Positions 22,887-30,312 of a stretch of 64,000 nt of DNA are shown one piece after another. A model generated the notes under the pieces. That model was not told where the DNA came from, did not search any database, and saw only the letters and a program-made list of their open reading frames with translations. This stretch comes from a virus. The stretch lies in IMG/VR virus record IMGVR_UViG_3300025411_000011, positions 1-64,000 of that record. One strand, 5' to 3'. The translations under genes and the position numbers were made by a program. Position 1 is the first letter of the stretch, and each line of letters begins with the position of its first letter.

Positions 22887-24356
22887 TTATTTTTGCCAGT
22901 CCACTTTTTCTAAAGTAAATGGATATTTGGCGTCCTTGTAAAATTTTTTCCTCGTTGTGAGGTGACGCTTGGCAAATTTGCAGGTTGAAGTTACATCCCA
23001 GATCTGTACAAAGTCTTTGTCTTCTGCTTTCCTAATACCACGTCCAATAGATTGGATAACGCGAGTAAAGCTCTTTCCGGATTCCAACAAAACCAAATTA
23101 AAGATACGAGGAATATTAATACCCACAGCGGCCACACCATAAGTCGCCACAGTAATCTTATTGTCATTTGTTGCATGTCCTTTGTACTCCTCTTTACGAT
23201 CTTTTCCCTTAACTTCGCCTGAAATAAACACAGCGCCTTCTATCATTTCTGTTAATAATTTGCCTGTATCAATCCTATTGACTAAGATTAATGTATTGCC
23301 TGAATCTGCGATGCCTTGAACAAGTTTACTAAAATATTGCATCCTATCTTTGTTAGTGACAAGATACTTTAATTCTTCTTGATATGATTTAAACTCTGGT
23401 AAGTCTATTAGTTGTAACACATTTACATGTAAATTGCTAAGAATTCCCATCTCTTGTAATTCGTGTGCTTTGATGCCTCCGACCACTGGGCCAATGCTGG
23501 CAAAAATGGGTTCTCTTTCAAACGCATCTTTAGGTACTGTACCAGTTAGTCCCCAACGTATAGGTGCATTACATAGATTCTGTGTGAGTAAATTCTTCAA
23601 CACTTCTGCCTTGGCCATGTGTACTTCGTCAACTATGACAGTCTGGACACCATCGAGAAATTCTGCCAATGTTAGTGCAAGATCAGCATCCCAGTTTTTA
23701 CTTTTCTTATCTAAAATATTAAGACTTTGCCAGGTACATATAGTGTGAGTTTTACCTATATCTTTACGATCACCATAGTAAACTCCAACATCTAACCCAA
23801 CGTTTACAAAGTCTTCTTCTGTTTGTGTGACTAGATCTTTATTAGGAACTATGACTATTGAACGTCCATATTTTTCAGCACAATGCGCCAACGTTGCTGT
23901 CATAATAGTTTTGCCAGCACCTGTTGCAACTTCTTGTAGTGCTTGTGTATTGGTGAAAAAACGGTTAACAACTTCAACCTGATCTTCACGCAGTACAATA
24001 GGTTCTCCAGCAAATCTATGACCTTCTGGCCACACTTTTCCCTGGTCTGCCCAATAGTTTGTAGTCACCGGTTCGAACTGAATTTTACTAGTTTTTCTGA
24101 GATCGTCTATTTCCTCTACTTCAATATTTTGATTGTAAAGTATTTCAAGTATCTTTTCTAACTGGCTCAAATAACCGTTACCACCAAGACCAAATAGACT
24201 GACTTTTCCATCCCACCGACCTAGTTTATAAGCTGGTCTATAACGTGCCGTAGGATCCTCATACTTGAATGTTGCGACTAATTTCTTGCGAATTTCTAAA
24301 GGCAAATTTTCAAGTTTTATGTTGACTTCGTCACGAATTACTAATTTTACACTCAT
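22887..24356 (-). CDS. uvsW: Recombination helicase UvsW
   Basis: 489 aa, near the length of T4 UvsW. It is an SF2 helicase: Walker A ATGAGKT at about 144-150, DEVH box at 243-246, GLTGT after it, and C-terminal motif VI in IQSIGRGIRKAEDKD. UvsW remodels branched recombination and stalled-fork intermediates and moves the phage to recombination-dependent replication. The N-terminal domain (about residues 1-100) matches the UvsW-specific DNA-binding region in position. The ATG overlaps the preceding stop by 4 nt. Confidence 0.92.
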   Translation of the reverse strand: MSVKLVIRDEVNIKLENLPLEIRKKLVATFKYEDPTARYRPAYKLGRWDGKVSLFGLGGNGYLSQLEKILEILYNQNIEVEEIDDLRKTSKIQFEPVTTNYWADQGKVWPEGHRFAGEPIVLREDQVEVVNRFFTNTQALQEVATGAGKTIMTATLAHCAEKYGRSIVIVPNKDLVTQTEEDFVNVGLDVGVYYGDRKDIGKTHTICTWQSLNILDKKSKNWDADLALTLAEFLDGVQTVIVDEVHMAKAEVLKNLLTQNLCNAPIRWGLTGTVPKDAFEREPIFASIGPVVGGIKAHELQEMGILSNLHVNVLQLIDLPEFKSYQEELKYLVTNKDRMQYFSKLVQGIADSGNTLILVNRIDTGKLLTEMIEGAVFISGEVKGKDRKEEYKGHATNDNKITVATYGVAAVGINIPRIFNLVLLESGKSFTRVIQSIGRGIRKAEDKDFVQIWDVTSTCKFAKRHLTTRKKFYKDAKYPFTLEKVDWQK

Positions 24357-25546
24357 CGTCCAATCACCTTGCCTTCGAACATTGTAGGCTCATCTGCCCA
24401 CTCAATTATGCAATCACAGCAGTTGGCATACACTGAAGTTTTACCGTGACGTAGCCCCATTTTTGTATCTAAGGTTATTACACTCATTGGCCGCCACGCA
24501 TTTTTTAGGAAAAATTTCGGTAATTTTCCACTCATTACACCGGCCACGATTGTGTCATTTGTTAAGTTATAATTATACTGTTTTTCTGAAATAAATTCAT
24601 TAAATTTCTTACCCAATTCATCATTAGCCAATCTAAAATAAATTCCAGTGTGGTCAAAAATTCCATTTTTTTCCAGGGCATCTGACAAAATTTCGAGATT
24701 TTCTAGGTACTTGTTATTGACCATTGTATCGAATACAACCAGCAACGGTAGTCTTCTTAATTTTATCAAACTTTCAATAATTTCGGATAAACTGTGTTCA
24801 TGTTTGTTGACCCATACTCTTGATTTTTCTCGATGAGCAATACTTTCGGTCAAATTTTCACCGATTTTTCTGGCAATTTCTGGTCGATATTGGTACCGCA
24901 TACTTCGGTCAATAATTATGTTTTGATCAATGGCGGTCTCGACCCCTAAGTCGTTAGTAATGTGTTTTTGGAAGTTGGTATTACTAATATTACCGATTAA
25001 AAATTGGTCACGAATTTCGTCTTCGGACCAAGATTTTATGGTTTCATAATGATTTTGTATCAGTTGGTCAACATCAAATTTGAATGGTTTTAGAAGTTCA
25101 AGTAAAAATACAATATTACGTTCTGTTAGGTCTGCGACATATTTTTTACCATCATCCTTGGTCAAAAAGTTTTCAATATTTTTAGCGTTGTCTACTAAAA
25201 TTTTACGAATTTGTGAAGAAAATGTAAAATCTATGGCCAATAGCATTTTTTCTTCATGGTCCGTGGTCACATACATTTTTCTTACCTGTTCAACCACTCT
25301 GAACGTCTTCGACCACTGAGGATCGCGATTGGCTTCAAAAATTGCCTCGGAAAATTTCGATATTTTTTTGGAATTTTCTTGGAGAATTTTAAGAATTAGC
25401 CGACCTTGATTCTCAGTGATGTAGTTATGCGAAGAAATTGACGAAAATAAACTCAGCAGAGTATTATACTCTTTTTTAGGCAAATTTGCCTGAGAATAAT
25501 TGTCTGGTTCGTCAAGAATATTTTTTAATAATGTATCTACGTTCAT
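24353..25546 (-). CDS. Conserved hypothetical protein in the uvsW operon
   Basis: 397 aa from the ATG at 25546. The longer frame would start upstream of the -10 element and is excluded by the promoter position. It is mainly helical and charged. A C-terminal block (VAGVMSGKLPKFFLKNAWRPMSVITLDTKMGLRHGKTSVYANCC, about residues 343-386) has two or three cysteines and looks like a folded domain. I do not recognise the family, although a gene of this size often sits between uvsW and uvsY in related phages. It is the first gene of the operon and likely leaderless. Confidence 0.65.
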   Translation of the reverse strand: MNVDTLLKNILDEPDNYSQANLPKKEYNTLLSLFSSISSHNYITENQGRLILKILQENSKKISKFSEAIFEANRDPQWSKTFRVVEQVRKMYVTTDHEEKMLLAIDFTFSSQIRKILVDNAKNIENFLTKDDGKKYVADLTERNIVFLLELLKPFKFDVDQLIQNHYETIKSWSEDEIRDQFLIGNISNTNFQKHITNDLGVETAIDQNIIIDRSMRYQYRPEIARKIGENLTESIAHREKSRVWVNKHEHSLSEIIESLIKLRRLPLLVVFDTMVNNKYLENLEILSDALEKNGIFDHTGIYFRLANDELGKKFNEFISEKQYNYNLTNDTIVAGVMSGKLPKFFLKNAWRPMSVITLDTKMGLRHGKTSVYANCCDCIIEWADEPTMFEGKVIGR

Positions 25547-25553
25547 ATGTGTT

Positions 25554-25582
25554 AGTATACACTTACTTTTTTCAAAGGTCAA
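25554..25582 (-). promoter_or_regulatory. Sigma70-like promoter of the uvsW operon
   Basis: TTGACC (25577-25582), 17-nt spacer, TATACT (25554-25559). The predicted start falls within 1-2 nt of the ATG at 25546. The same hexamers and spacing precede the dNMP kinase gene. Confidence 0.75.
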
Positions 25583-25596
25583 CCGGTTAGAAAAAA

Positions 25597-25623
25597 ATAG
25601 GCCTCATATTATTTAAGGCCTAT
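25597..25623 (-). terminator. Terminator after uvsY
   Basis: ATAGGCCT / AGGCCTAT, 8-bp stem with an 11-nt loop, followed on the minus strand by seven T. It separates the uvsX-uvsY unit from the uvsW operon promoter immediately downstream. Confidence 0.85.
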
Positions 25624-25646
25624 GGTCATAATTTTGGACAAATTAG

Positions 25647-26102
25647 TTATATGCTTGCATCTTCCATACCAGCAACACGTAATTTTACAATATTTGTAAT
25701 TTGCCACTGTTTTTGATCAAGTGCTTTAGTAATACCTAACCACTTATTTCTTAACAGGGCAAATTCATTGATAATTTTTTCAAAGTCGACTACGTCTGCT
25801 TCACCTTCGACGAATTTTTCACAATCTCTGCTACTAAGAGCACGTTGATAATTCTCTAAGTATTTACGAAAGTGTTGGCTCTTTAGACGACGTAGTTCAA
25901 TGTTAAGATACTCTAGTATTGCTTCGATTTCCTGTAATTGCATGAATCGTTGTTCAACGATGCCGGGCATTGCAGCCGCGGCACGTTCAACATTTCCACT
26001 AATCTTACATTCTTTCTTAGCTTCAACTAATTCGCTTTCAAAGAATTCAGCCGCATCTGGTATGTTACTAATATCTTTTGAAACCTTAGAATACCATCCC
26101 AT
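25647..26102 (-). CDS. uvsY: Recombination mediator UvsY
   Basis: 151 aa, close to T4 UvsY (137 aa). Predicted all-helical; the region ALLRNKWLGITKALDQKQWQITNIVKLRVAGMEDASI at the C-terminus (residues 115-151) follows the UvsY pattern in layout. UvsY loads UvsX onto gp32-covered single-stranded DNA. The assignment rests on size, helical layout and position two genes after uvsX, with uvsW next. Start overlaps the preceding stop (TAATG). It is followed by a terminator. Confidence 0.75.
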   Translation of the reverse strand: MGWYSKVSKDISNIPDAAEFFESELVEAKKECKISGNVERAAAAMPGIVEQRFMQLQEIEAILEYLNIELRRLKSQHFRKYLENYQRALSSRDCEKFVEGEADVVDFEKIINEFALLRNKWLGITKALDQKQWQITNIVKLRVAGMEDASI

Positions 26103-26341
26103 TAAAACTCCAATTCGTCGTAATCGTCATTGTCTTTTTCTTCGTCAACCTCATCAAGATAATATTCTATTGCATTATCTAATATGGTGTCGACGCCAGT
26201 AACCGCCTGCATGACTCTGTCAGGAACACCAAAATCTGCTAGTAGATCGACATATCGTTCTGCCGCCGCTTCTAGTTGTTTTTTATCAATGTACTCAGTA
26301 AAGAATACCCAGATATCGCTAATTTGTGTTTCAGTCAACAT
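26102..26341 (-). CDS. Small acidic hypothetical protein between uvsX and uvsY
   Basis: 79 aa. An N-terminal helical part (TQISDIWVFFTEYIDKKQLE) and a middle helix (VDLLADFGVPDRVMQAVTG) are followed by a very acidic tail (VDEEKDNDDYDELEF). Small acidic genes in this position are common in T4-like aquatic phages; function unknown. The ATG overlaps the end of uvsX by 11 nt. Confidence 0.65.
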   Translation of the reverse strand: MLTETQISDIWVFFTEYIDKKQLEAAAERYVDLLADFGVPDRVMQAVTGVDTILDNAIEYYLDEVDEEKDNDDYDELEF

Positions 26342-27386
26342 TATCTTCTATCTCCTCAGGAATGGTTGTTGGTTTAACTTTTAAATGATAATTTTGCATT
26401 ATCATATCTAATTTATCATCTTTCCATTCTTTTCGGTAAAATAAGAATTCTTCACCGGAGGTTGGGTCAACATATTTTAATCTGTTGCCTTGTTGTACAA
26501 GTATACCTTGTTTTTCTAACATATCAACCATACCGCTGTAAGGATTCATACCTGTTTCATATGGAATCTTAATTTGTACAGTTTCAAAAGGTTTGGCATA
26601 ACGTGTCTTCATAATCTTACATGCCGCACGAATACCATTTACTTCTGATGTCTTGTTGCCGTCTTCGTCTTCTTTCAATTTCAACTTCTTCATAGCAACT
26701 ACGATAGAACTTGCGTATACGAAGCCTTGTCCGCCTGAAATTTTGTCATCTGGATCAAACATGTCTTGGCTTGCGTATGTGTGGTTAGTAGCAACTAGAC
26801 CAACATTTAAATTACCAAACATATTAACACAATTACGAACAAGTGCTGTCAATGCTTTAGGTTTACGACCCATGTCACCTTTCAAATCACCTGCTTCAAA
26901 CTGATTAACGTCAGTTGGAGTTAGTAACATACCAAGGCTGTCTATGACAAAGAGGACCTTCGGACGGTCAGTCATTTCCTTGTATTCTTTACAAAACTCA
27001 TTGATAGTTTTGGCAACATCGTCGATCATTGCCATGTTGAGTTTAAGAAGTTTTTCTTCTGATGTATCAACACCTAAATCGTGTAACCACTTTTCATCAA
27101 GTGCGTTTTCGCTATCAATCAAAATAACGTAGATACCATCTTTTTGTGCATTACGGATAAGATTACCTGAACAGATAAAACTCTTACCAGCACCGGACTC
27201 GCCAGCAAATACAGTAACTTTACCCAGTGGAACTCCTCGATGGAAATCGCCACTAATTAGATAGTTAAGCGTATAATTGCCTGTACTAATCCAGTCTGTC
27301 GGGTCGTTAAACCCAACGCCAAGACCATCGATACTCTTGGTCAAGGTCTTTCTAAATTTCGATAGATCGAAGGCTTTTGTAGCCAT
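26331..27386 (-). CDS. uvsX: RecA-like recombinase UvsX
   Basis: 351 aa (T4 UvsX is about 390). Walker A GESGAGKS at 62-69 and Walker B LFVIDS at 145-150, followed by the L1/L2 region with NHTYASQDMFDPDDKISGGQGFVYASS, typical of UvsX. It forms the presynaptic filament for strand exchange and recombination-primed replication, working with UvsY and gp32 encoded on each side. Ribosome site AGGAGAATTAACTT precedes the ATG. Confidence 0.93.
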   Translation of the reverse strand: MATKAFDLSKFRKTLTKSIDGLGVGFNDPTDWISTGNYTLNYLISGDFHRGVPLGKVTVFAGESGAGKSFICSGNLIRNAQKDGIYVILIDSENALDEKWLHDLGVDTSEEKLLKLNMAMIDDVAKTINEFCKEYKEMTDRPKVLFVIDSLGMLLTPTDVNQFEAGDLKGDMGRKPKALTALVRNCVNMFGNLNVGLVATNHTYASQDMFDPDDKISGGQGFVYASSIVVAMKKLKLKEDEDGNKTSEVNGIRAACKIMKTRYAKPFETVQIKIPYETGMNPYSGMVDMLEKQGILVQQGNRLKYVDPTSGEEFLFYRKEWKDDKLDMIMQNYHLKVKPTTIPEEIEDNVD

Positions 27387-27452
27387 AAGTTAATTCTCCT
27401 AAAAAAGATAACTAGGGCGTACAACTAGGTTGCAGAGGCCCAAGCCAAGTGT

Positions 27453-28439
27453 TTATTGCTTTTGACGATTGCGAATCATTGCCAAGATGTCTTGGGCACG
27501 TGAATCGCCGCCGGCATCTGAGCTAGCTTCAGCTTTAGGAGCAGGTGCTGCCTTAGCCACTGGAGCTGGTGTTTCTTCATCATCGATGTCATCTGCTACT
27601 GGAGCCGATGCTTTAGGAGTTGCCTTGTTAGGATCACCAGTATTTTGGCTCATACCGGCTGGTTTGAAATATTGACCCCAACGATCCATATCATATGGCT
27701 CGCCGTCAACTGATGCTTCAAACATTTCCTTCATAACTTTCAATTCAACTTCGCCTGGTTTCTTAGGCAAGAAGTCTGTCAAGTTAAATAATCCAAATTT
27801 ATCTTTGGCCGCAGTTTCAGCATCGCTTAGTGGACGCTCACGACGTGCCCAACTAGAAGTTGAGTAGTCAGCGTATCCGCCCTTGCTTGTTTTCTTCATG
27901 CGATAGTCTAAGCCATGCACGTAGTCAGTTGGCAAATCTTCCAACTCTGGATCGACAAGTGCCGCACGAATTGATTGGAAAATCTGTGGACCGATAATGA
28001 AACGGCGAATTGGATTTTCTGGTTGATCTTCAGCTTTTTCACCTAGTCCGTCTTCAACAACAAAACCTTGGAAAATATAACTGCGTTTCTTCCAGTATTT
28101 ACGACCCATGTCTTCTAATGCTGGGTCTTTGAACCAACCACGTACTTCTGTAAGGATTGGGCAAGTGTCGCCATACATTTCAACGCATGGTACTTGTACT
28201 GTGATGTTTTTGCTTTCAGATTCGCCTTTGATACCTGCAAAGGGAAGTTTGATCATTGCACGTTCAACCCAGAAAAATGTGTTATCTGTGTTGCCGTCTG
28301 GTAGGAATCTAAGTGTAGATTCGCCGCCTTCTTTGAGATTCCAAAACGGATAAATTGATTTATCTCCGCCTGTACGTTCTCCTGAACCTTTTTGTTCAGA
28401 TGATTTTAATTTTGCTCTAATTTCAGCTAAAGTTGCCAT
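27453..28439 (-). CDS. 32: Single-stranded DNA-binding protein gp32
   Basis: 328 aa (T4 gp32 is 301). The N-terminus has basic residues and the family's FWNLKEGGESTLRFLPDG region at about 31-48. A core follows with EMYGDTCPILTEVRGW and WKKRSYIFQGFVV, aromatic-rich as in the OB-fold. Near the C-terminus is a linker rich in Ala, Pro, Asp and Glu (DDIDDEETPAPVAKAAPAPKA), and the protein ends with a short basic tail RNRQKQ rather than the fully acidic T4 end. The ribosome site ATAGGAG is clear. It lies upstream of uvsX. Confidence 0.88.
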   Translation of the reverse strand: MATLAEIRAKLKSSEQKGSGERTGGDKSIYPFWNLKEGGESTLRFLPDGNTDNTFFWVERAMIKLPFAGIKGESESKNITVQVPCVEMYGDTCPILTEVRGWFKDPALEDMGRKYWKKRSYIFQGFVVEDGLGEKAEDQPENPIRRFIIGPQIFQSIRAALVDPELEDLPTDYVHGLDYRMKKTSKGGYADYSTSSWARRERPLSDAETAAKDKFGLFNLTDFLPKKPGEVELKVMKEMFEASVDGEPYDMDRWGQYFKPAGMSQNTGDPNKATPKASAPVADDIDDEETPAPVAKAAPAPKAEASSDAGGDSRAQDILAMIRNRQKQ

Positions 28440-28510
28440 AATATTCTCCTATTGTTAGCCTGTTTGCTTTTTTATGTGCCTATTATTGTTTTACCAACCC
28501 TGATAAAACA

Positions 28511-28542
28511 AAAAGTGCATATACATAAGTATACGCACTTTT
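28511..28542. terminator. Bidirectional terminator between structural operon and gp32
   Basis: AAAAGTGCATATAC / GTATACGCACTTTT, 14-bp stem with one A-C mismatch and an ATAA loop, T-rich on both sides. It ends the leftward 32547-28594 operon before gp32. Confidence 0.8.
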
Positions 28543-28593
28543 ATTTATGTTTGCAAGTGAAATCTTGCTGGAAATATGAGTATTTTACTCGAA

Positions 28594-29652
28594 TTATCTG
28601 TGATGTACTAAACTTACCAAACGTTGTAATTCGTCAAATCCAACTGACTCTTGTACATCTTTTGTGAGTGGATTGAGTTGCGGTTTAGGTGGAACTAGAC
28701 TATACGGATTAGGCTGAGTTGCGTTTGAATTATCAGCGGCCGATGGAGTTTGCTGTCCAAGACTCATTGTATTAGTATTTGGCATCTTCAATCCAGTACC
28801 ATTACTAGCATTAGGACTTAATGCATCTAACGCACGGATATCAACTTTTGTCCCATTATTGACGTTCCACCATAAAAATTTAGTTGTCTGTGGTGTTCCT
28901 GCTTTTAAATCTTTCAAAGCCTTATCTAATTCTGGGGCATACTGTGGAATCCAATCGCTTGGCATAATTTTAGGTTGTTTACTAGATGAATCCATATACT
29001 TGATCATACCATCTTTGCTGTCAATATATGCCGGAGCTGTAGTGTTATCAACGAATTTTTTAGCAGTTTCTTTTGCACCAGCATCCTGATCAACTACAGG
29101 TTCAGGTGTTGCGTTTGCCGCTTGGGCTGATGAATTAGATTGTCCTGTAGTTGCCGCCTGGGCTGATGAATTAGGAAATTGCTTGTTTAATTGGTCACTA
29201 CTATCCTGTGTTCGTTTTCCGATATCCTGTGCAACACCCTTGGCATCCATAATACTTTTAACTTGAGGAATTGTATCAGCATATTTTTTAGCAATTTCTA
29301 TATATTTCGGATCGCTGAATACTACACCAGCAGTTTCATTTCCCCATATACCGTCTGCACCATACTTTGGAAAAATCTTGTTATCGCCGCTAGCTTTGAC
29401 GATTTCATCTTGTAGAGCCTTAACATTAGGATTTTTTGGACCAGTTTTTTTCTTTGGAGCAGTATTTGTTGATGATTGATTGCCTCCAGAAGGTGCATCA
29501 TCAGCTGGTACTCTATTACTAGACGATTGAGTGCCGCTATCTGGTAAATCATCAGCTGGTACTCTCTTACTAGACGATTGAGTGCCGCTATCTGGTAAAT
29601 CATCAGCTGGTACTTTTGTACCTTCTATCAGTAAATCAATCCATTGTCTCAT
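28594..29652 (-). CDS. Repetitive virion-associated protein with peptidoglycan-binding-like segment
   Basis: 352 aa from the ATG at 29652, which has GGGAG 9 nt upstream and overlaps the previous stop (TAATG); a frame 5 codons longer lacks a ribosome site. Residues about 12-60 are 17-residue repeats (VPADDLPDSGTQSSS plus 2). Residues about 70-115 (NPNVKALQDEIVKASG ... GADGIWGNETAGVV) look like a peptidoglycan-binding repeat of the PG_binding_1 type. The rest is Gln/Ser/Asn-rich linker and a C-terminal SVGFDELQRLVSLVHHR resembling the ends of neighbouring structural proteins. A virion protein that contacts the cell wall is plausible. Confidence 0.6.
   Translation of the reverse strand: MRQWIDLLIEGTKVPADDLPDSGTQSSSKRVPADDLPDSGTQSSSNRVPADDAPSGGNQSSTNTAPKKKTGPKNPNVKALQDEIVKASGDNKIFPKYGADGIWGNETAGVVFSDPKYIEIAKKYADTIPQVKSIMDAKGVAQDIGKRTQDSSDQLNKQFPNSSAQAATTGQSNSSAQAANATPEPVVDQDAGAKETAKKFVDNTTAPAYIDSKDGMIKYMDSSSKQPKIMPSDWIPQYAPELDKALKDLKAGTPQTTKFLWWNVNNGTKVDIRALDALSPNASNGTGLKMPNTNTMSLGQQTPSAADNSNATQPNPYSLVPPKPQLNPLTKDVQESVGFDELQRLVSLVHHR
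29499..29651. repeat. Tandem 51-bp repeat, about three copies
   Basis: Units start at 29499, 29550 and 29601 with the common text CATCAGCTGGTACT. Copies 2 and 3 are almost identical, copy 1 is more diverged. They encode the 17-residue repeats near the N-terminus of the 28594 gene and keep its frame. Confidence 0.75.
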
Positions 29653-30311
29653 TATAAGTACTCCCAAGCACCATTTCTAAAAATTATGTCCTTACCACTT
29701 TTTGATTGTTTTCGATCACCTTCTTTTGGGCCATTTGATTGGTTCTGTGTTTGTCCGCTTGACTGATTTTGAGTTTGCTGTGTCTGTGGTTTACTATTAG
29801 TAGCATCGACATATTGGCCACTGCTGTTAGTCTGATTAGATCCACTAGTTACTACTCCGGTATCGGGATCATAAGTACCAGCTTGGGTGGTCGGAGAACC
29901 TGCATTGTAATTATTTGGATCAATAGTTGTTTTAGGATCTCTGCCTTGTGATTTTACTCCTAATCTTTCTAAGTTTAATACAAGATTAGTGTTTTCACTA
30001 GGAACTAGCTTGTTATCAGGCGTAGTATACCATTCTCCTGCATTTTTAATAGCTCCAGTTTGTCCGTTACCACCGAGCCATCCTAGTTTTCCCCACATTT
30101 TGGCATCCCCGACTGTAACCTTTTGACCTTCATTACCATTAGGATCGTTGCGGTCTTCATTTCTATAATCGTTCGCGCCAAACCAAGATCCTACAGTCTT
30201 TACAGGATGCGCCAAATATTTTGAAACGATTCCTGGACCATCGCCTTCTTTCAATCTAGCTTGTAGATTACGGGCTGATTCGATTAATTGTTGTTCTGTG
30301 ATTTTTTTCAT
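29652..30311 (-). CDS. Hypothetical low-complexity virion-type protein
   Basis: 219 aa. The N-terminal 100 residues look folded (ESARNLQARLKEG ... KTVGSWFGANDYRNEDR ... WGKLGWLGGNG). Residues about 130-200 are Gln/Asn/Ser/Thr-rich linker (NQSSGQTQNQSNG), followed by a short basic end SGKDIIFRNGAWEYL. No family recognised. It lies in an operon of structural genes between the 744-aa protein and the peptidoglycan-binding-like protein. Ribosome site AGGAATG precedes the ATG. Confidence 0.6.
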   Translation of the reverse strand: MKKITEQQLIESARNLQARLKEGDGPGIVSKYLAHPVKTVGSWFGANDYRNEDRNDPNGNEGQKVTVGDAKMWGKLGWLGGNGQTGAIKNAGEWYTTPDNKLVPSENTNLVLNLERLGVKSQGRDPKTTIDPNNYNAGSPTTQAGTYDPDTGVVTSGSNQTNSSGQYVDATNSKPQTQQTQNQSSGQTQNQSNGPKEGDRKQSKSGKDIIFRNGAWEYL

Positions 30312-30312
30312 G

